Shown here in pieces: positions 38,405 through 49,992 of a stretch of DNA of 64,000 nucleotides. Each line of letters starts with the position of its first letter. Position 1 is the first letter of the stretch. The notes beneath the pieces were generated by a model. That model saw only the letters and a list, made by a program, of their open reading frames with translations. It had not been told where the DNA came from and did not search any database. The stretch is taken from NCBI GenBank assembly GCA_021464245.1, contig JADCRB010000013.1:7675445-7739444 (forward strand), in the 5' to 3' direction. Source of the stretch: Carallia brachiata. Its lineage: Eukaryota > Streptophyta > Magnoliopsida > Malpighiales > Rhizophoraceae. The position numbers and the translations under genes are program-made.

Positions 38405-39885
38405 TTTACTTACTGCAGAAGAAGAGCAAGAATATGTTCAGGTATTAAGTCAATACAGGGACGTGTTCGCATGGAGTTACAAAGAAATGCCTGGACTTGA
38501 CCCAAAAATTGCGGTGCATCGTCTAGCAGTAAAGAAGGGTGTCCGTTCTGTCAGCAGCCACAACGACGGTTCCGCCCGGAACTCATTCCACAAATCGAGG
38601 AGGAGGTGAACAAGCTGATCAATGCCGGCTTCATCCGAGAGGTCACCTACCCAACGTGGATTGCCAACATTGTCCCAGTAAGAAAGAAGAATGGACAGTT
38701 GAGGGTATGTGTTGATTTTCGAGATCTTAACAAGGCCTGCCCGAAAGATGACTTTCCGTTGCCCATAACGGAGATCACAGTCGATGCAACAACGGGTCAC
38801 GAAGCATTGTCTTTCATGGATGGTTCTTCAGGCTATAACCAAATCAGAATGGCACCAGAAGACGAGGAGTTGACAGCATTCCGCACCCCAAAAGGTATAT
38901 ACTGCTACAAAGTTATGCCGTTTGGATTGAAAAATGCTGGCGCCACTTATCAACGTGCTATGCAAAAAATTTTTGATGACATGCTGCACAAGATTGTAGA
39001 ATGTTATGTTGATGACTTAGTTGTAAAGACTAAGAAGCGCAAAGACCACCTCGAGGATCTCAAGACAGTGTTCGAAAGACTTCGGAGGCATCAGCTCAAA
39101 ATGAACCCTCTCAAGTGCGCATTCGGTGTCACATCAGGAAAGTTTCTTGGGTTCGTGGTGCGCCATCGTGGAATCGAAGTTGATCAGTCAAAGGTTGAGG
39201 CAATTCAAAAGATGCCTGAACCTAAAAACCTGCACGAGCTGCGAAGTCTACAAGGAAAGCTAGCCTACATTCGCCGTTTCATCTCCAATTTAGCTGGGAG
39301 ATGTCAACCTTTCCATCGGTTGATGAAGAAGGATGTCAACTTCGAGTGGGACGAAGCTTGCAGCAAAGCCTTTGAAAGCATAAAGAAGTACTTTCCAATC
39401 CACCGGTCCTAGGTGCTCCAATTCAAGGAAAGTCGTTGATTCTCTACATTGCAGCACAGGAAAGATCTTTGGGAGCCTTGCTTGCACAGGAAAATGAGCA
39501 GGGAAAGGAAGTTGCTCTGTACTACTTGAGCAGAACACTAAATGGTCCGGAGCTGAGTTATTCGCCCATTGAAAAGACATGTCTAGCACTGTTCTTTGCC
39601 ATTGACAAGCTGAGGCACTACATGCAAGCTCACACGGTACGTCTCATTGCCAGAGCTGATCCTGTCAAATATATCTTATCCAGACCAATCTTGTCAGGAC
39701 GACTTGCCAAGTGGGCAGTAATCCTACAAAGCTACGACATTGTCTACGTGCCTCAAAAAGCAGTCAAAGGACAAGCTCTAGCAGACTTCCTTGCAGATCA
39801 CCCTGTTCCGTCAGATTGGGAGTTCACAGATGATCTTCCAGATGAAGAGGTCTTTTACATTGAGACACTACCACCATGGACGATG
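38405..39885 (+). pseudogene. Retrotransposon reverse transcriptase and RNase H
   Basis: The RT leader (YRDVFAWSYKEMPGLDP) is in the protease frame. A frame switch near 38560 leads into the RT palm, with VRKKNGQLRVCVDFRDLN, FMDGSSGYNQI, PFGLKNAGATYQ and the catalytic YVDD at 39005-39016. A further switch near 39405 opens the RNase H part (ILYIAAQERSLGALLAQE, LARLRHYMQ-like region, GRLAKWAVILQSYD). All catalytic motifs are present, but the frames are broken at two places. Confidence 0.9.
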
Positions 39886-40304
39886 TTCTTTGATGGTGCA
39901 GCAAGGCGTGATGGTGCTGGTGCCGGCATAGTGTTTGTCACTCCTCAACGACAAATACTACCATATGCTATCATTCTCGGTGAGTTATGTTCAAATAATG
40001 TTGCTGAATACCAGGCTTTGATCATTGGTCTTCAAATGGCTGTCGATATGAAGATTCCAACTATAGAAGTCCATGGAGATTCCCAGCTCGTCATCAACCA
40101 ACTTACAGGATTGTATGACGTGAAGAAAGAGGACGCGCCTTACCATCAACGTGCTCGACAGCTAATGGATGAATTTGAAAGCATCACCTTGGAGCATGTG
40201 CCTCGACGAGAAAACACTCAGGCAGACGCGTTGGCTAACCTGGCCACTCTCTTGCAAAGTCAGAAATCCAGGCTACAGTTGTTGCTGTATGCCAGAAATG
40301 GATA
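39886..40304 (+). pseudogene. Second RNase H domain (Tat-lineage mark)
   Basis: In the same frame as the first RNase H (39436-40305), the protein continues with WTMFFDGAARRDGAGAGIVF, NVAEYQALIIGL, IEVHGDSQLVINQL and NTQADALANLA. These are the four blocks of a plant/archaeal-type RNase H with its D-E-D-D residues. A second RNase H between the pol RNase H and integrase is characteristic of Tat-group retrotransposons. This domain is uninterrupted. Confidence 0.88.
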
Positions 40305-41615
40305 GTGCCACAAAAGGATGATGAAGAAACTACAGCAGCCAACGCTGTATCTGTACGTCTCGCGGAGGACGAAGATTGGCGCCAACCAATCATTGACTAT
40401 CTACAGCACGGGAAGCTGCCCGAAGATCGTCGTCATAAGACAGAAATTCAACGACGAGCTCCCCGCTTCATATACCTCAAGGATGCTCTGTATCGAAGGT
40501 CTTTTGATGGAGTTCTACTTCGCTGCCTAGCCAATGAAGAGGCAAAACAGGCTCTCACTGAAGCACATTCTGGTGTTTGTGGCGGACATCAATCGGGGCC
40601 TAAGTTGCACTTCCAACTCAGAAGGATGGGATACTACTGGCCAACCATGGTACGTGATTCAATTGAGTTTGCTAAAACCTGTCAAGCTTGTCAATTTCAT
40701 GCGAATTACATACATCAACCACCGGAGCCACTGCATCCAACTGTCTCATCCTGGCCCTTTGAAGCTTGGGGTCTCGACTTAGTGGGGCCCTTGCCAAAGT
40801 CATCCCTGGGTCACCTGTACATCCTCGCAGCAACCGACTACTTCTCAAAATGGGCTGAAGCCATTCCACTTAGAGAGGTAAAGAAGGAGCATGTTGCCAA
40901 TTTCATCCGGACTCAGCTGATCTATCGCTATGGAGTCCCTCGATTCATCACTGATAATGGTAAGCAGTTCTACAACAGCTTAATCGACAAGCTCTGCGAG
41001 AAGTTCAAGTTCAAGCAGTACAAGTCATCCATGTACAATGCCCCAGCAAATGGCTTGGCCGAAGCATTCAACAAGACCTTATGCAACCTGTTGCGGAAGG
41101 TAGTCTCTAAATCCAAAAGAGATGGCATGACAGAATTCCGGAGGCATTATGGGCGTATCGTACAACTTACCGGACTCCAACACAGGCGACGCCATACTCA
41201 CTTGTCTACGGTGTCGAAGCAATACTGCCGTTGGAAACACAGATTCCATCCCTGCGCATGGCTGTTCTGGAAGGACTCACACAGGAGGAGAATGCTCGCC
41301 TACGTCTGGATGAGTTAGAAGCTCTCGATGAAAGGAGGCTCGAAGCACAACAGCAACTTGAGTGCTACCAAGCCCGGCTCACCAACACATTCAACCGCAG
41401 GGTCCGCCCGATCTTTTCAAGTTGGAGACCTTGTTCTTGCAGTGCGACGGCCCATCAACATGAAGCATCGGCCTGGTGACAAGCTTACTTCCAAATGGGA
41501 CGGGCCATACTTAGTGCAGGAGGCCTACACTCACAACGCTTACATGCTGTCAGACCAAGAAGGCGTCCGAATCGGCCCAATCAATGGTAAATTTCTGAAA
41601 CAGTATTATGTGTAA
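40305..41615 (+). pseudogene. Retrotransposon integrase
   Basis: The H-H-C-C zinc-binding region (HSGVCGGHQ ... CQACQFH) is at about 40565-40710. The catalytic core has D in WGLDLVGP, D in FITDNGKQF and E in NGLAEAFNKT. The frame breaks near 41120, and the C-terminal part resumes in two other frames (41231-41479 and 41328-41615), with FQVGDLVLAVRRP and KWDGPYLVQE. The end FLKQYYV stops at 41615. Integrase inserts the cDNA into the genome. Core residues are intact but the protein is split. Confidence 0.88.
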
Positions 41616-41623
41616 ATATGTTG

Positions 41624-41669
<46 letters not shown>

Positions 41670-41960
41670 AAAAAAATCAAAAAAAAAAAAAAAAAAAATC
41701 AAAAAAAAAAAAAAAAATGCGAAGTCCCGATCTGAAAGACCAAGCGAAAGTCCAAACCCAAACACTTGAGCCCAATTCAGAGTCAAAACCCAAACACTCA
41801 ACCCAAATCCAAAAGTCCAAACCCAAACACTCGACCCAAAAACCCAAATCCAAATCCAAAGCCCAAACACTCGACCCAAATCCAATCCAAAACCCAAAAC
41901 CCAAAAATTTCAAGTTCCAAACACAATCCAAAACCCAAGTTCAAAATCCAATCCAACTCC
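41616..41960 (+). repeat. Low-complexity A-run and CCCAAA-rich tract downstream of pol
   Basis: An almost pure A tract (41624-41716) is followed by about 200 bp of degenerate CCCAAACACTCGACCCAAAT-like units to 41940. The tract is read on the minus strand as repeats of Gly/Phe/Val/Trp-rich peptide, with no protein meaning. It resembles slippage-grown spacer DNA, not telomeric repeat. Confidence 0.75.
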
Positions 41961-42090
41961 TGGCCCGCATGAGTATAAACTGTGAACGGCCCAAAAATAT
42001 AAAGAACGGAGGGTTTGAGTCTGAAACTCAGCATCAGTCTCAACCGATCTTCACCACACACAAGACCTTTGCTCCTCTGCCGCAAGAAAG

Positions 42091-42705
42091 ATGGAACCAG
42101 TTGCAGAACCTCAAGACAAGGGAGAAGAAAGATCACCTCGCACAAGGTGGCAACCGACCATGGCACAACTGCAAATTTTGGAGGAAGTCTTCTACAACGA
42201 TGGAGGTATTGTCCCTAACTCTACACAGATTCTCCAACTTGTCTCACGACTTCGCCCGCTAGGGGCAGTCGAAGGAAAAAATGTATATTTTGGTTCCAGA
42301 ATCGGAGACATAGGGAAACAGTGGCGCTGAGAGATGGTATTTCCAAAGCACAGCCTGTTGTTCCTATAGTAGATCTCACCAGTACAGCTTCACCCTCAAA
42401 TGAAGCCGGCCCAAGTTCTACCACTGCAATGGTCTCTCCACGGTACGTTCATCAAAGCCGTAGCCTATGGGAGCATACATACTGGTCCTGGTGGTTTCAC
42501 GGAGTCAGCCAAGGGTTCATCCCTCCTAGATACTTAAGTCTAGGAGGAATTTTTCTAGCACACAGGAGTCATTCCGGCGAAATTTTGCCTCTCTTTCCAG
42601 AATATTCCGGCAGCATCAACCAGCCGGAAAGCGACGTCACGCAACATCATCGGCCCACCAGACGAGGTCGAGCTTGACTTGGAGTTGCACCTCGGGCCCC
42701 GCTAG
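42091..42705 (+). CDS. Captured WUSCHEL-type homeobox gene inside the retrotransposon, frame-broken
   Basis: From ATG at 42091 the protein runs MEPVAEPQDKGEERSPRTRW and into a WOX homeodomain: TRWQPT, then LQILEEVFYNDGG, then RLRPLGAVEGKNVY. One T is missing at about 42290. In the next frame it continues WFQNRRHRE, the DNA-recognition helix. The homeodomain aligns to WUS without gaps as I recall it, including the extra residue in the first loop that WUS has and most other WOX proteins lack. In that second frame, EILPLFPEYS (42579-42608) matches the WUS box (T-L-x-L-F-P). A second shift returns to the first frame, with ELDLELHLGPR and a stop at 42703-42705, an LxLxL EAR-like repressor motif. 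No intron is apparent. WUS proteins are nuclear repressors/activators that maintain stem cells. Confidence 0.85.
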
Positions 42706-42726
42706 GACGGCCGACAAGATAAGGTG

Positions 42727-42815
42727 CAACGACTTCTGCAACGACTTCTGCACGCACGCGGCAACGACTTCCGCAGCACACGGCAACGACTTCTGCCACA
42801 CACGGTAACGACTTT
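42727..42815 (+). repeat. Minisatellite with CAACGACTT units
   Basis: Five copies of CAACGACTTCTG-like units at 42727, 42739, 42762, 42784 and about 42805 with variable spacers, immediately after the captured gene. Confidence 0.75.
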
Positions 42816-42904
42816 CGTGTCACGCGTCAGCCGCTGCCTCTTTTGTCTCTTATGCAGGAAAGGGACGTGGATGGCCCTACTCGAATCTGCGTATCTTTTT
42901 TTTG

Positions 42905-42935
42905 ACTTTTCAAAAAAAAAAAAAACAAAAAAAAA

Positions 42936-42975
<40 letters not shown>
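42905..42975 (+). repeat. A-rich tract in the retrotransposon 3' spacer
   Basis: About 70 bp of nearly pure A with a few C. Lysine-rich open frames across it are artefacts of composition. Confidence 0.9.
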
Positions 42976-42977
<2 letters not shown>

Positions 42978-43050
42978 TTATCGCATGTATATATATCTTG
43001 CATTCCCGAGTTATAATACTCACCCCTCAGCTCTTCTTTCTCAAAAGAAA

Positions 43051-43702
43051 ATGGCTAGTCTCTGCACTTGTCTCAGGAAGTTCTTCGATCAAGAAGTTGG
43101 AGGCGCACGAGCTAAGAAAAGAAGGAGTAGTCTTCTTCGAGGGATCCCTAAAAGCCCTCGAAACTCAGTCTCCAACGCCATCGGTGTCATGGAGTTCCAA
43201 CTACTCTCCTTAGTTCACATCTACCACAGAGGGATGAGAAGCTGCAATTATCCTAATCTTTCTTTGGATGCAGCGACGTACAGGGAAGTTCCAACTACTC
43301 TCCTTACGTCGAAGCAGACTTGGAAATCATCACTACAGTCAGTCTCTCTGTGAGCCGGTCTTGAAGTTCCAAGGTCCTGGGCCTTCCTCTTGGGGAGGTT
43401 CAAGTTCTTTGCCTACTGGATCATCCTCACCAGAGCTTTGGAACTTCAAAGAACCTTTGCCAGCCTTTGCCAGCCATGGAAGCTCAAACGCACCTGGAGC
43501 CAAGACTTCAATTTCTATATTGGCTGGGCTGCTAACCTTCAAGATCATATCGGTTTCCTATTGCGATCCAACAACAGCGGAGATGGTCAAAGATAGAAGA
43601 CTCCAAGATTCAATGTTCATCAGGACTTTCCAAATTTCAAACTGGACTTCAAGACTCGGTTCGAATTATCTCTGTAAAAATCTTTCTTCTTACCGACCCT
43701 TG
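43051..43702 (+). other. Retrotransposon 3' spacer with internal duplications
   Basis: An open frame starts MASLCTCLRKFFDQE at 43051 and ends at 43353, with no family I know. A 19-bp word, GTTCCAACTACTCTCCTTA, occurs exactly at 43194-43212 and 43288-43306, and CTTTGCCAGC is doubled near 43455. The segment 43070-43715 is repeated almost identically at 44416-45062. It may be spacer DNA or the remnant of an additional ORF. Confidence 0.5.
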
Positions 43703-43715
43703 AAGTGGGGGCATT
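43703..43715 (+). other. Polypurine tract
   Basis: AAGTGGGGGCATT directly precedes the 3' LTR (TGTAAAC at 43716). This is the plus-strand primer position in LTR retrotransposons. The same sequence precedes the third LTR at 45063. Confidence 0.8.
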
Positions 43716-43728
43716 TGTAAACAAATAA

Positions 43729-43770
<42 letters not shown>

Positions 43771-44413
43771 GGTTGGCCCGCCAACCTTGAAGTCAGGTTG
43801 GCAGCCCAACCTTTAAAAGCCACCAACCAATTGGTTGGTGGCAGGCAGGTGGGGAGGCCTATAAATGGCCTCCCCCCAAATCAATTGAAGAAGAAAAAAG
43901 AAGAGCGACGCGCAGAAGCAGCAAAAGAAAAAAAAAAAAAAAGGAAGAGCAGCGCAGCGCAAGGAAAATAAAAAAAAAAAAAGAAAAAAAAAAAAAGGAA
44001 AAAAAAGAGAGATAGTAAAAAAAAAAAAAATCAAAATATTACAAATCCGGCTGAGATTAAGCCTCATACGGCCCTCAGCAAAATTCAGGCAACTCATCCG
44101 AGAACAAGTCTATTCGACCCTCGGTGAAATTAAGTCAGATCAGCTCAGATCGAGTCTCTACGGTTCCTAAACGTAGTCAAAACATCCAAATCAGACATAG
44201 TTTCAGTCTATCCAGTTCAAGAAAAAGCGGTGGAAATTATTTCTGTCCAGATCAACCTCGTGCAACCCTTGACGGAGTCAAAAAAAGGAACACTAATCGG
44301 AGGATCTACGGAGATCGACCCACGTAAATTTTCTTTTACTTTACAATTTTTATTTGTAATTTATTTTTGTATTTTCGAGTTTAATTGTTTTAGCTCGAAA
44401 TTTACTCTTTACA
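43716..44413 (+). repeat. 3' LTR
   Basis: 698 bp, matching the 5' LTR throughout. Differences are mainly single-base indels and homopolymer lengths plus few substitutions (for example C/T near 44111). It ends TTTACA, is followed by one C and then the N at 44415. Confidence 0.92.
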
Positions 44414-44414
44414 C

Positions 44415-44415
44415 N
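44415..44415. other. Assembly gap or ambiguity (single N)
   Basis: The only N in the window lies exactly between the 3' LTR of the first element and sequence that belongs just upstream of a 3' LTR. This is probably a scaffold join or collapsed repeat. Confidence 0.9.
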
Positions 44416-45730
44416 GTCTCAGGAAGTTCTTCGATCAAGAAGTTGGAGGCGCACGAGCTAAGAAAAGAAGGAGTAGTCTTCTTCGAGGGATCCCTAAAAG
44501 CCCTCGAAACTCAGTCTCCAACGCCATCGGTGTCATGGAGTTCCAACTACTCTCCTTAGTTCACATCTACCACAGAGGGATAAGAAGCTGCAATTATCCT
44601 AATCTTTCTTTGGATGCAGCGACGTACAGGGAAGTTCCAACTACTCTCCTTACGTCGAAGCAGACTTGGAAATCATCACTACAGTCAGTCTCTCTGTGAG
44701 CCGGTCTTGAAGTTCCAAGGTCCTGGGCCTTCCTCTTGGGGAGGTTCAAGTTCTTTGCCTACTGGATCATCCTCACCAGAGCTTTGGAACTTCAAAGAAC
44801 CTTTGCCAGCCTTTGCCAGCCATGGAAGCTCAAACGCACCTGGAGCCAAGACTTCAATTTCTATATTGGCTGGGCTGCTAACTTCTTCAAGATCATATCG
44901 GTTTCCTATTGCGATCCAACAACAGCGGAGATGGTCAAAGATAGAAGACTTTCAAGATTCAATGTTCATCAGGACTTTCCAAATTTCAAACTGGACTTCA
45001 AGACTCGGTTCGAATTATCTCTGTAAAAAATCTTTCTTACCGACCCTTGAAGTGGGGGCATTTGTAAACTAATATAAAAAAAAAAAAAAAAAATATTATA
45101 TGGTTGGCAGCCGCCAACCTTGAAGGTTGGCAGCTGCCAACCTAATTAATTAATGCCACCAACCATTTGGTTGGTGGCAGGCAGACTTGGGGGAGGCCTA
45201 TAAATGGCCTCCCCAATTAATTGAAGCAAGAAGAAGAAAGAAGAGCGACGCGGAGAAGAAGAAAAAGAAGAAAAAAGAAAAAAAGGGGCAGCGAAGCGCA
45301 GTGCAAAGAAAAAAAAAAAAAGAGAGAGATAGTAAAAAAAAAAAAATCGAAATATTACAAATCCGGCTGGGATTAAGTCTCATACGGCTCTCAGCAAAAT
45401 CCAGGCAACTCATCCGAGAACAAGTCCATTCGACCCTCGGTGAAATTAAGTCAGATCAGCTCAAATCGAGTCTCTACGGTTCCTAAACGTAGTCAAAACA
45501 TCCAAATCAGACACAGTTTCAGTCTATCCAGTTCAAGAAAAAGCGGTGAAAATTATTTCTGTCCAGATCAAGCTCGTGCAGCCCTTGACGGAGTCAAAAA
45601 AGGAACACTAATCGGAGGATCTACGGAGATCGACCCCACGTAAATTTTCTTTTACTTTACAATTTTTATTTGTAATTTATTTTTGTATTTTCGAGTTTAA
45701 TTGTTTTAGGCTCGAAATTTACGCTTTACA
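44416..45730 (+). mobile_element. Truncated second retrotransposon: spacer tail plus LTR
   Basis: 44416-45062 repeats 43070-43715 with about one substitution and several 1-2 nt indels, includes the polypurine tract, and runs into a complete LTR (45063-45730). Its 5' part (5' LTR, gag-pol, WUS-like gene) is missing at the N. Either it is a second family member whose body is lost in an assembly gap, or a recombinant tandem arrangement. The 3' flank GGCAC does not match CATAG, the left flank of the first element. Confidence 0.8.
45063..45730 (+). repeat. Third LTR, U3-divergent subfamily
   Basis: 668 bp, with the same TG...CA ends, palindrome (one central mismatch), TATA-in-hairpin and U5. The first ~120 bp of U3 is rewritten (ATATTATATGG, GGTTGGCAGCTGCCAACC and AATTAATTAAT), while the rest is near-identical to the other LTRs. 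Confidence 0.88.
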
Positions 45731-48244
45731 GGCACCAAGCTCGGCACCTAGCTGCAGATCATTTCTGAAATGCAACTGGATTCCTAATCAACGAAGAGAT
45801 CCATCAGTTTCGTATTGTCCAAAAACCGACAGCCTTTAGTCCTCAGCAAGTCCATCTTGTCTCTGATTGTCCCTCGAGACCATACAACATCGAAATCCTT
45901 CTACAATTATCCACAAGAAAGAGAGAACGATATCCATGTTAAGAAAGCAAAAGGTCAACTTGGAATTTCCAGTTTTTATGTTATATATCCTGTATTTTTC
46001 TCCTCATTTGTTTACATATGGCATGGTTCATTTATCCAAACTCCAATACTGGTTGCCATAGAAGAACCCTTAACCCGGAATGAGGAAATCATACATGGAT
46101 ATCATACAAGCAAGCCAAGCAAATCATACATGGTGAGCCAGAAAGAAATAATACAGCAATCCAAGCATCCCAGCTGCACCACATTGCCAAGCTGAAGCAA
46201 ATAAACCCACTTGCAGCCAATTAGAGTGTCACGAAACTAAGCAATTGGTTGTTTTTTTTTTTTTTTTACATCGATATTTAATATTTATAATAAAAAAGAG
46301 ATGAAAAATATTTTTATTTTTTATTATAAATATAAAAAAATAATTAATTATAATAAAGTTGTTTTACGTTCAACTTTTACTTAACCAATTTCATTCCTTT
46401 AAGAGAATAAAAAATTAAAAAAATGCAAACAATAATACATTTACGTGTCGAAATCAATACGAAGATGGTGTATTAGTGTACCACCGATTCCTCTAATTCA
46501 AAATTAAAAAAAAAAAAAAAAAATATTTCTCTACTCTCCCCTCCCTGCCTCCCACCCGCTCCTCCTCCTCCAGGAACTTGTAAAAAGTGGGAATCTGTCC
46601 ATGCTTGGCTTTGCAATCTATTCAACACAGACAATGAGATAGCCAGCCGCCACTCCCTGTGTCAGTTCACTCATTAGTCTTTGTGTCAAGAGACTTTCGT
46701 CTCCCACCGGCCGTTGCTCTCACTCTCTCTGGTCTCGCTGTAAATAAAAAAAAAAAAAAAAAGGAAAACAGAGAGCTTCCAAGATTTCTAACAATTGACT
46801 GGCAGTTGCAGCTCCACTACTGACCCGTTCTCAGTATTACCCGCAAGACGTTACTTTCAATCCTTTCTAATTGATTGCTCATGATTGGCTTGCTTACAGA
46901 CTAAGAGGCGTCAGAGTTGGAGGAATTGAAGGTGACGAGAGAAGTAAAATACCACTGTTGAGGTATTGGGTTGTCTAGGCGTAGCCGCACATTGGGTGCT
47001 TTAGGGGTTGTGGTTGGATCAAAAAGTTTTGATCTTTGCTGGTTGTGCCAACGAATGTCCGCCAACAGTTTGATGAATTGTCTCTGATAAACGTTACCCT
47101 TCATTTTTACCCTGTTTGTTTGTCTCTGATTCGCCTGCCAAATGGGTTTTGATTGTTATGTTCTGCATTTATTGGATGATTAGAGATGTTTGATATTGAC
47201 TTTATGTAGGCTTGGTTCTAATATTGGTTTGCCGAGGGACAGAGCCTCTCAAAGGGCTTGTTTGGCCAGGCGGATGTCTGTTTGAAGCCTTCTCTCCCAC
47301 TGACTCTTTGCCTGTGAAGCTGAGATACCATCTGTGTCTTGGTTATCTTGGCGCCTTTGAGCTTCTTTTTCAAGTGGGTGTTCCAGTAATTTTTTATGTC
47401 ATTGTCTGTTCTCTACAGGCAGATATGATGCTATGGCTGCCCATCTGCATCCAAACCAAATTCGTCCAACCACCTATTGTTACTAATTTGTCTTGCTTCT
47501 AATTCCTTCTTTATAAACAATACAAAAAATCTTACAATCACGCACAGGGACAAATAGAGATGTACCTATTGCCCAAAAGCTCTTGGAGGCGGATAGATAT
47601 CTTCTCTTCATGATCAGTGATGTTACCGTGCTTAATCCCTGGCCATGGAGAGAGGGAGCGAGAGATACAGTAAGAGAGAGTGTATCGGGGGAGCCAAGCT
47701 AGTGAGAGATTGGAGAGAGTATTCTGTTGAGGAGGGTAACCTTTTCGAAAGTTCCTAGCTTGTTTATGATCCACCAAGTTGGCACTTTACACGTGATCAT
47801 AAGTTGCTGACGTGTTTTCTTCATCCGAGGGATCAGCGGCCATGTCGAATCTACAACAGCGGATAACGGCTTACGAGACTGAAAACCTGATTTTGGATGA
47901 TTTGAAGCTGTTATGACTTTATTTGGGTTAATTTTTCCTTGTTAATTTTATTTATTCTAAAGTGATAATTATTAATTTAATTGTGAATTTATCCCTACAT
48001 AAATATGTCATTTGTACATTTTTTTTAATTTTTAATTTCATTTTTATTTGTTACTAGGCATAAGTTAATGACTGTATGTCACATTGCGTCTATGTTAGTA
48101 ATTAATGAAAATTTTTAAAAGCTAAAGTTTTTGACCCATTTGTGAACTTTACTTAGGATTTTAGAAATGGAATAGTTATTAACTTACTAGCGAATTTATC
48201 CTGTTTCTGAAGTCTCTCGGAGTCAGTGAAGCAGTGCTTGGAAG
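45731..48244. other. Intergenic region between the retrotransposons and COP10
   Basis: 45731-46200 is of mixed composition and unidentified. 46230-46530 is AT-rich. 46540-46760 is CT-rich, like a plant promoter/leader. 46790-47480 is of gene-like composition on the plus strand, with a CAG acceptor-like site near 47420, but no protein was recognised. 47880-48200 is the AT-rich COP10 upstream region. Confidence 0.5.

Positions 48245-49992
<1,748 letters not shown>

Larger units (their letters stand above)
34267..44413 (+). mobile_element. Tat-lineage Ty3/gypsy LTR retrotransposon carrying a WUS-like gene
   Basis: A 10.1-kb element bounded by near-identical LTRs (34267-34951 and 43716-44413), both starting TGTAAAC and ending TTTACA. 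Order inside: PBS, gag, protease, reverse transcriptase, RNase H, a second RNase H, integrase, 2.1-kb 3' spacer, polypurine tract. RT-RH-INT order marks Ty3/gypsy, and the extra RNase H between RT-RH and INT marks the Tat group (Ogre, Retand and relatives). The 5' flank is CATAG. The base after the 3' LTR is C, then an N, so the duplication cannot be confirmed. LTR differences are mostly small indels, implying a recent insertion. gag-pol is split by at least eight frame switches, so this copy is not autonomous as read. Confidence 0.9.

Noticed and set aside
41745..41940. Possible interstitial telomeric repeat
   Set aside because: Units are CCCAAA-like and irregular, not the plant CCCTAAA heptamer.
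41618..42262. 214-codon frame with a long polylysine start
   Set aside because: It is a run of AAA codons over an A tract followed by the CCCAAA array. It only overlaps the WUS-like gene in a wrong frame.
45731..46200. Internal part of a third retroelement
   Set aside because: It follows an LTR end but begins with neither a primer binding site like 34958 nor any gag motif. Identity not supported.
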